This document shows positions 6,134 through 8,180 of a DNA stretch of 8,180 nt, in pieces; positions within the stretch are counted from its first letter, which is position 1; the number at the start of each line of letters is the position of its first letter. This DNA is from Ruminococcaceae bacterium UBA1448 (GTDB taxonomy: Bacteria; Bacillota; Clostridia; Oscillospirales; Ruminococcaceae). The translations under genes were made by a program, and so were the position numbers. Location of the stretch: positions 7,379 through 15,558 of the forward strand of contig DCTE01000178.1 of NCBI GenBank assembly GCA_002329405.1, read 5' to 3'. The notes under the pieces are model-generated. The model had not been told where the DNA came from. It saw only the letters and a program-made list of their open reading frames with translations, and did not search any database.

Positions 6134-6164
6134 GCGCAGAATTCTAAGTGAGGAGAAATTCAAA

Positions 6165-6626
6165 ATGCCGAAAAACAAATTGCAGGACTTTGTCTATACC
6201 GTTATTATGGCGGTGATCATGGTATACGGAATGGTTGTCTATAATGTCGCGCTCAATACCGGCGGCATCAGCGGACAGACGTTTCTGCTGGCACTGCATG
6301 AACTTCCGATTATGGTGCCGATTGCCTTTGTACTGGAGTTTTTCATCGTTGGCAAGATTGCTGGTAAGCTGGCCTTTACCGTCGTCCGGCCAGGTGACCG
6401 GCCACAGGTGATTACATACGCCATCTCCATCTGTATCTGCTGCATCATGTGCCCGGTTATGAGCGGCATCGCGACGCTGCTTTTCAAACAGCCGTCGTTC
6501 GGGACCTGGGTGGAAACCTGGGGAATGAACTTTCCGATGGCGATTTGCTGGCAGATGTTTTATTGCGGCCCGTTGGTCAGGCTGATTTTCCGGCTGGTCT
6601 TTGAACGCGGCGGCCAGAAAAAATAA
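6165..6626 (+). CDS. DUF2798-type small integral membrane protein
   Basis: A 153-aa membrane protein resembling the DUF2798 family, whose function is unknown. Four hydrophobic segments are visible near residues 8-28, 40-62, 82-106 and 120-143. They are arranged as a tandem duplication: each half has a two-helix unit, with YNVALNTGG, then IAFVLEFFIVGKIAGKLAF in the first, matched by MAICWQMFYCGPLVRLIFRLVF in the second. Both halves end in a hydrophobic helix followed by basic residues. The start ATG follows GAGGAG at 9 nt; an in-frame GTG at 6120 lies inside the terminator stem and is rejected. It appears to be a single-gene unit, bounded by terminators on both sides. Transport or envelope roles are guesses; nothing catalytic is visible. 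Confidence -1.
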   Translation: MPKNKLQDFVYTVIMAVIMVYGMVVYNVALNTGGISGQTFLLALHELPIMVPIAFVLEFFIVGKIAGKLAFTVVRPGDRPQVITYAISICICCIMCPVMSGIATLLFKQPSFGTWVETWGMNFPMAICWQMFYCGPLVRLIFRLVFERGGQKK

Positions 6627-6630
6627 AGAC

Positions 6631-6670
6631 AAAAGCGGAAGACACCGGGAAAAAGGTGCCTTCCGCTTTT
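6631..6670. terminator. Bidirectional intrinsic terminator after the DUF2798 gene
   Basis: AAAAGCGGAAG (6631-6641) pairs with CTTCCGCTTTT (6660-6670), and after one A-C mismatch the stem continues CACC/GGTG around an 8-nt loop. It begins 4 nt after the stop codon. The T-run on the plus strand is four bases; on the minus strand the stem is followed by TTTTGTCTTTATTTTTT, so it may stop transcription from both sides. Confidence -1.
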
Positions 6671-6710
6671 ATAGATCTGTTGTACAAGGATGGCAGGACG
6701 GAAAATGGGC

Positions 6711-6738
6711 AAAAAAATAACCGTCGTAAAAACGACGG
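6711..6738 (-). terminator. Minus-strand intrinsic terminator
   Basis: Read on the minus strand, CCGTCGT (6738-6732) pairs with ACGACGG (6727-6721) around a TTTT loop, followed by TTATTTTTTT (6720-6711). The T-tract marks it as minus-strand; the plus strand has A residues before and no T-run after. No minus-strand protein gene ends here. Confidence -1.
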
Positions 6739-6777
6739 CTCAAAACAGGGAAAGTGAAAGGTAATGAAGGAAGTTGC
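6711..6777 (-). ncRNA. Candidate small RNA, about 67 nt, minus strand
   Basis: A minus-strand promoter and an intrinsic terminator lie only about 65 nt apart with no reading frame between them. The expected start is near 6777. The RNA would have a pyrimidine-rich, unstructured 5' part (for example CTTCC, ATTACCTTTC, CTTTCCC) and a terminator hairpin at its 3' end. The 5' part looks like an anti-Shine-Dalgarno seed region, as in some trans-acting sRNAs. Prediction from layout only; I recognise no known sRNA family. Confidence -1.
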
Positions 6778-6783
6778 ATACAT

Positions 6784-6812
6784 ATAATAGCATAATGACC
6801 GGAAGAAGGCAA
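6784..6812 (-). promoter_or_regulatory. Minus-strand extended -10 promoter for the candidate small RNA
   Basis: On the minus strand TTGCCT (6812-6807, 4 of 6 to TTGACA) is 17 nt from TATTAT (6789-6784, 5 of 6), with TGC directly before the -10 (6792-6790). It resembles the TGCTAT-type -10 elements of the neighbouring plus-strand promoters. Confidence -1.
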
Positions 6813-6989
6813 GCGATTTGGACACGATTTGGCAGACATTACAAAAAATAATTTATGTTTTATGAAAAAATACAAACTGAATCTTTCCAGAAGCCGTTGT
6901 CTGTATATTTTGCTGATTTGTTTCCGGGTCAAACCTACGAAAAGAATGTGGGATATTTGTGAATACATTCTAAAATGATGGGAAATCCC

Positions 6990-7018
6990 TTGTAATTTAT
7001 AGAAATAAGTGCTATACT
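6990..7018 (+). promoter_or_regulatory. hpf promoter (extended -10)
   Basis: TTGTAA (6990-6995, 4 of 6) is 17 nt from TATACT (7013-7018), preceded by TGC (7010-7012). The start would be A7025, giving an 88-nt leader. Core-promoter elements are good; no separate stress-sigma signature was recognised. Confidence -1.
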
Positions 7019-7025
7019 AACACTA

Positions 7026-7093
7026 GAAGCTCAAATAAGTAAGAGCTTCGGGTCGGGGACAGCTGCCGGCGGGACAGCCGGGCTGTATGACCC
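7026..7093 (+). promoter_or_regulatory. Structured hpf leader RNA
   Basis: Two structures fill most of the leader. The first is a 5'-terminal hairpin, GAAGCTC (7026-7032) with GAGCTTC (7043-7049) and a 10-nt loop. Directly after it comes a three-tier hairpin: GGGTC (7050-7054)/GACCC (7089-7093), ACAGC (7059-7063)/GCTGT (7082-7086), CCGGC (7066-7070)/GCCGG (7077-7081), loop GGGACA. It ends 8 nt before the GGAGG site. A structured raiA-motif RNA is known upstream of such genes in Firmicutes; as I recall that class is longer, so I do not assign it. Confidence -1.
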
Positions 7094-7112
7094 AAGGATT
7101 GGAGGCCTGAGT

Positions 7113-7622
7113 ATGAATACCAACTACATTGCCAGAAAGATCACCCTTCCTGACGCCTTTAAAGCAAAGGCAGACGCGCGGCTTGCCAAACTGGACAAGT
7201 TTTTCGATGACGCGGTGGCAGAAGTCAAGGTTTCCGCTCAAAAGGACACGGCAACAGTCGAACTGACGATCCGCGCTGACGGCATGGTTTTCCGTGCTGA
7301 AAACTCGGACGCGGATAAGCTGGACGCGCTGGACGCGGCAATCGACACCATCATCAGAAGAATCCGCCGCAATAAGACCAGACTTCAGAAAAAACTGAAA
7401 GTGTCTGCTTTTGACCAGATCGAAACAATCCCGGATGAATATTCGTATGAGGTTGTCCGTGAAAAAGTCGTCGATCTCCGCCCGATGTCGGTGGAAGGAG
7501 CAATTACCCAGATGACGCTGTTGGGGCACAGTTTCTTTATGTTTGAAAACGCAGAAACTGGTGTTGTCAATGTGGTGTACCGCCGCAGCGACAGTGGGTA
7601 TGGCGTGCTGATTCCCGGATAA
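7113..7622 (+). CDS. hpf: Long-form ribosome hibernation promoting factor (HPF/RaiA family)
   Basis: A 169-aa cytoplasmic protein that binds the small ribosomal subunit and, in the long form, joins 70S ribosomes into inactive 100S dimers under slow growth or stress. Residues 1-95 form the S30AE/YfiA domain (MNTNYIARKITLPDAFKAKA; basic helix IIRRIRRNKTRLQKKLK at 80-96). After a linker, residues 115-169 form the dimerisation domain with RPMSVEGAITQMTLLGHSFFMF and NVVYRRSDSGYGVLIP, matching the long-form tail. The length is slightly below the usual 175-190 aa, mainly because of a short linker. The ATG has GGAGG 7 nt upstream. The gene is monocistronic, with its own promoter and folded leader. 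Identification is firm from the C-terminal tail; ribosome silencing here is family knowledge. Confidence -1.
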   Translation: MNTNYIARKITLPDAFKAKADARLAKLDKFFDDAVAEVKVSAQKDTATVELTIRADGMVFRAENSDADKLDALDAAIDTIIRRIRRNKTRLQKKLKVSAFDQIETIPDEYSYEVVREKVVDLRPMSVEGAITQMTLLGHSFFMFENAETGVVNVVYRRSDSGYGVLIPG

Positions 7623-7630
7623 TGGTTTTT

Positions 7631-7661
7631 GCCGGAAAAGGACGGTGAGCTCTTTCCCGGC
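7631..7661 (+). other. Stem-loop just after hpf without a U-tract
   Basis: GCCGG (7631-7635) pairs with CCGGC (7657-7661), then after one mismatch AAAGG pairs with CTTT plus a wobble (7637-7641/7651-7655). No T-run follows it, so it is not a terminator by itself. It may stabilise the hpf 3' end. Confidence -1.
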
Positions 7662-7672
7662 GGGCTGAAATA

Positions 7673-7681
7673 TGCTATAAT
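7673..7681 (+). promoter_or_regulatory. Extended -10 of the RNA methyltransferase gene
   Basis: A perfect TATAAT (7676-7681) with TGC directly upstream (7673-7675); the -35 position holds only TTTCCC (7653-7658). The expected start is near 7688, about 88 nt before the start codon, and lies inside the following hairpin. Confidence -1.
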
Positions 7682-7712
7682 AAAGCTGTCGCTGGAAGAT
7701 GCGGCAGCTTTT
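7682..7712 (+). terminator. Probable hpf terminator, overlapping the next gene's start site
   Basis: AAAGCTGTCGC (7682-7692) pairs with GCGGCAGCTTT (7701-7711), 11 bp with one G-U, around an 8-nt loop, with TTTT at 7709-7712. The T-tract is short and then interrupted (CTGTTGTC), so termination may be partial. RNA started at the promoter just upstream would lack the left arm's first bases. Confidence -1.
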
Positions 7713-7775
7713 CTGTTGTCAGGGAAAGTTGTACGCGGTTCTGGACATGATTATGATACGGGAAAGGATTTGTCT

Positions 7776-8180
7776 ATGGAATATACCTATATTGCTCCCT
7801 GCCTGTTTGGGCTGGAGAGTATCCTGGCCGGTGAGGTCAGGAGGATGGGCGGCGAAAACCTGCTGGTCAGCGACGGCAGGGTACAGTTTACCGGCCCGAT
7901 CAATTTGATGGCGCGCGCCAATCTGAATCTGCGGACAGCGGAACGGGTGCTGGTCCGGCTGGGCGAGTTTGACGCCCGCAGTTTTACCGAATTGTTCGAT
8001 GGGGTGCGTGGTCTGCCGCTGGAAGAATTTATTGGAAAAGCGGATGCTTTCCCTGTCAAAGGGTATGCGATCCATTCGATGCTGCACTCGGTGCCGGACT
8101 GCCAGAAAATTATCAAAAAAGCTGCTGTCGAACGTCTGCGGGAAAAATACGGAGTCAGCTGGTTTGAGGAAACCGGACCG
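7776..8180 (+). CDS. THUMP-domain class I SAM-dependent RNA methyltransferase (YpsC/RlmL-like), 3' part cut off
   Basis: The first 135 residues (MEYTYIAPCLFGLESILAGEV) match the N-terminal THUMP region of the UPF0020 family, which includes B. subtilis YpsC and the E. coli 23S rRNA guanine-N2 methyltransferase RlmL. Hallmarks are CLFGLESILAGEVRRMG, DGRVQFTGP, ANLNLRTAERVLV, the LFDGVRGLPLEEFI block and SVPDCQKIIKKAAVERL, which belongs to the RNA-binding THUMP core. The SAM-binding Rossmann domain and catalytic motif are beyond the window edge, so activity cannot be checked. The ATG has AAAGGA 7 nt upstream. It has its own extended -10 promoter and follows hpf, a translation-related neighbour, but is probably a separate unit. 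Older databases call such proteins N6-adenine DNA methylases, which is misleading. Confidence -1.
   Translation, partial: MEYTYIAPCLFGLESILAGEVRRMGGENLLVSDGRVQFTGPINLMARANLNLRTAERVLVRLGEFDARSFTELFDGVRGLPLEEFIGKADAFPVKGYAIHSMLHSVPDCQKIIKKAAVERLREKYGVSWFEETGP

Larger units (their letters stand above)
6627..7112. other. Intergenic region between DUF2798 gene and hpf, no protein gene supported
   Basis: This 486-base stretch holds the DUF2798 terminator (6631-6670), a minus-strand terminator (6711-6738), a minus-strand promoter candidate (6784-6812), and the hpf promoter and leader (6990-7112). Between 6813 and 6989 it is AT-rich and I see nothing supported. A 38-codon plus-strand frame (6862-6978) and long minus-strand frames here lack ribosome sites. 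Confidence -1.

Noticed and set aside
6083..6151. 22-codon frame through the terminator (starts MVVAVRGTRRK) as an attenuation leader peptide
   Set aside because: Its stop is close to the next ribosome site, which is suggestive, but it has no ribosome binding site and no run of regulatory codons.
6669..6968. 99-codon minus-strand frame
   Set aside because: It reads through the minus-strand terminator hairpin, lacks a ribosome site and has no domain.
6862..6978. 38-codon plus-strand frame (MKKYKLNLSRSR)
   Set aside because: Basic N-terminus and hydrophobic stretch look peptide-like, but there is no ribosome site or promoter.
7719..8087. 122-codon minus-strand frame
   Set aside because: Antisense to the THUMP-domain gene, whose protein matches its family throughout.

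Overview
The window looks like chromosomal DNA of a low- to mid-GC Gram-positive anaerobe, probably a Clostridia/Oscillospirales-type Firmicute. The evidence is a lipoprotein-type solute-binding protein, AGGAGG-like ribosome binding sites, hairpin/U-tract terminators, TGnTATAAT-type extended -10 promoters, a long-form (two-domain) ribosome hibernation factor and a YpsC/RlmL-type RNA methyltransferase. The taxonomic call is inference from style and gene families; no rRNA or marker search was possible.

Left half (1-4954, all on the minus strand). This is one operon for a CUT1-type ABC importer, read right to left: ATPase (UgpC/MsmX-like), permease (UgpA-like), permease (UgpE-like), lipoprotein binding protein (UgpB-like), then the start of a cytoplasmic alkaline-phosphatase-superfamily phosphodiesterase (NPP type) that runs off the left edge. 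The layout resembles ugpBAECQ, with an NPP-type enzyme where UgpQ would be. The likely job is uptake of glycerol-3-phosphate, a glycerophosphodiester or another small solute, followed by phosphodiester cleavage inside the cell. The substrate is not proven. The binding-protein gene has RNA-structure candidates on both sides: a pseudoknot-like pair of interleaved inverted repeats before it and a stem-loop after it.

Middle (4955-6164). A 565-base divergent intergenic region carries a minus-strand promoter candidate for the ABC operon, a widely spaced 9-bp inverted repeat, and a good plus-strand extended -10 promoter. That promoter drives a roughly 200-nt hairpin-rich leader in front of a 149-aa protein of unknown family (5520-5969). 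The leader is the best candidate here for an undescribed regulatory RNA.

Right half (6165-8180, plus strand). A DUF2798-type membrane protein sits behind a promoter and a strong intrinsic terminator, an attenuator-like order. A 486-base gap follows. It holds the DUF2798 terminator and, on the minus strand, a promoter and terminator only about 65 nt apart with no ORF between them, which is a candidate small RNA. Next comes hpf (ribosome hibernation factor) with its own promoter and a strongly folded leader, then the 5' part of a THUMP-domain RNA methyltransferase gene that runs off the right edge. These last genes are housekeeping translation functions unrelated to the transporter.

No mobile element, CRISPR array, tRNA or rRNA was seen. 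The genes are ordinary; the unusual content is in the non-coding RNA-like structures.
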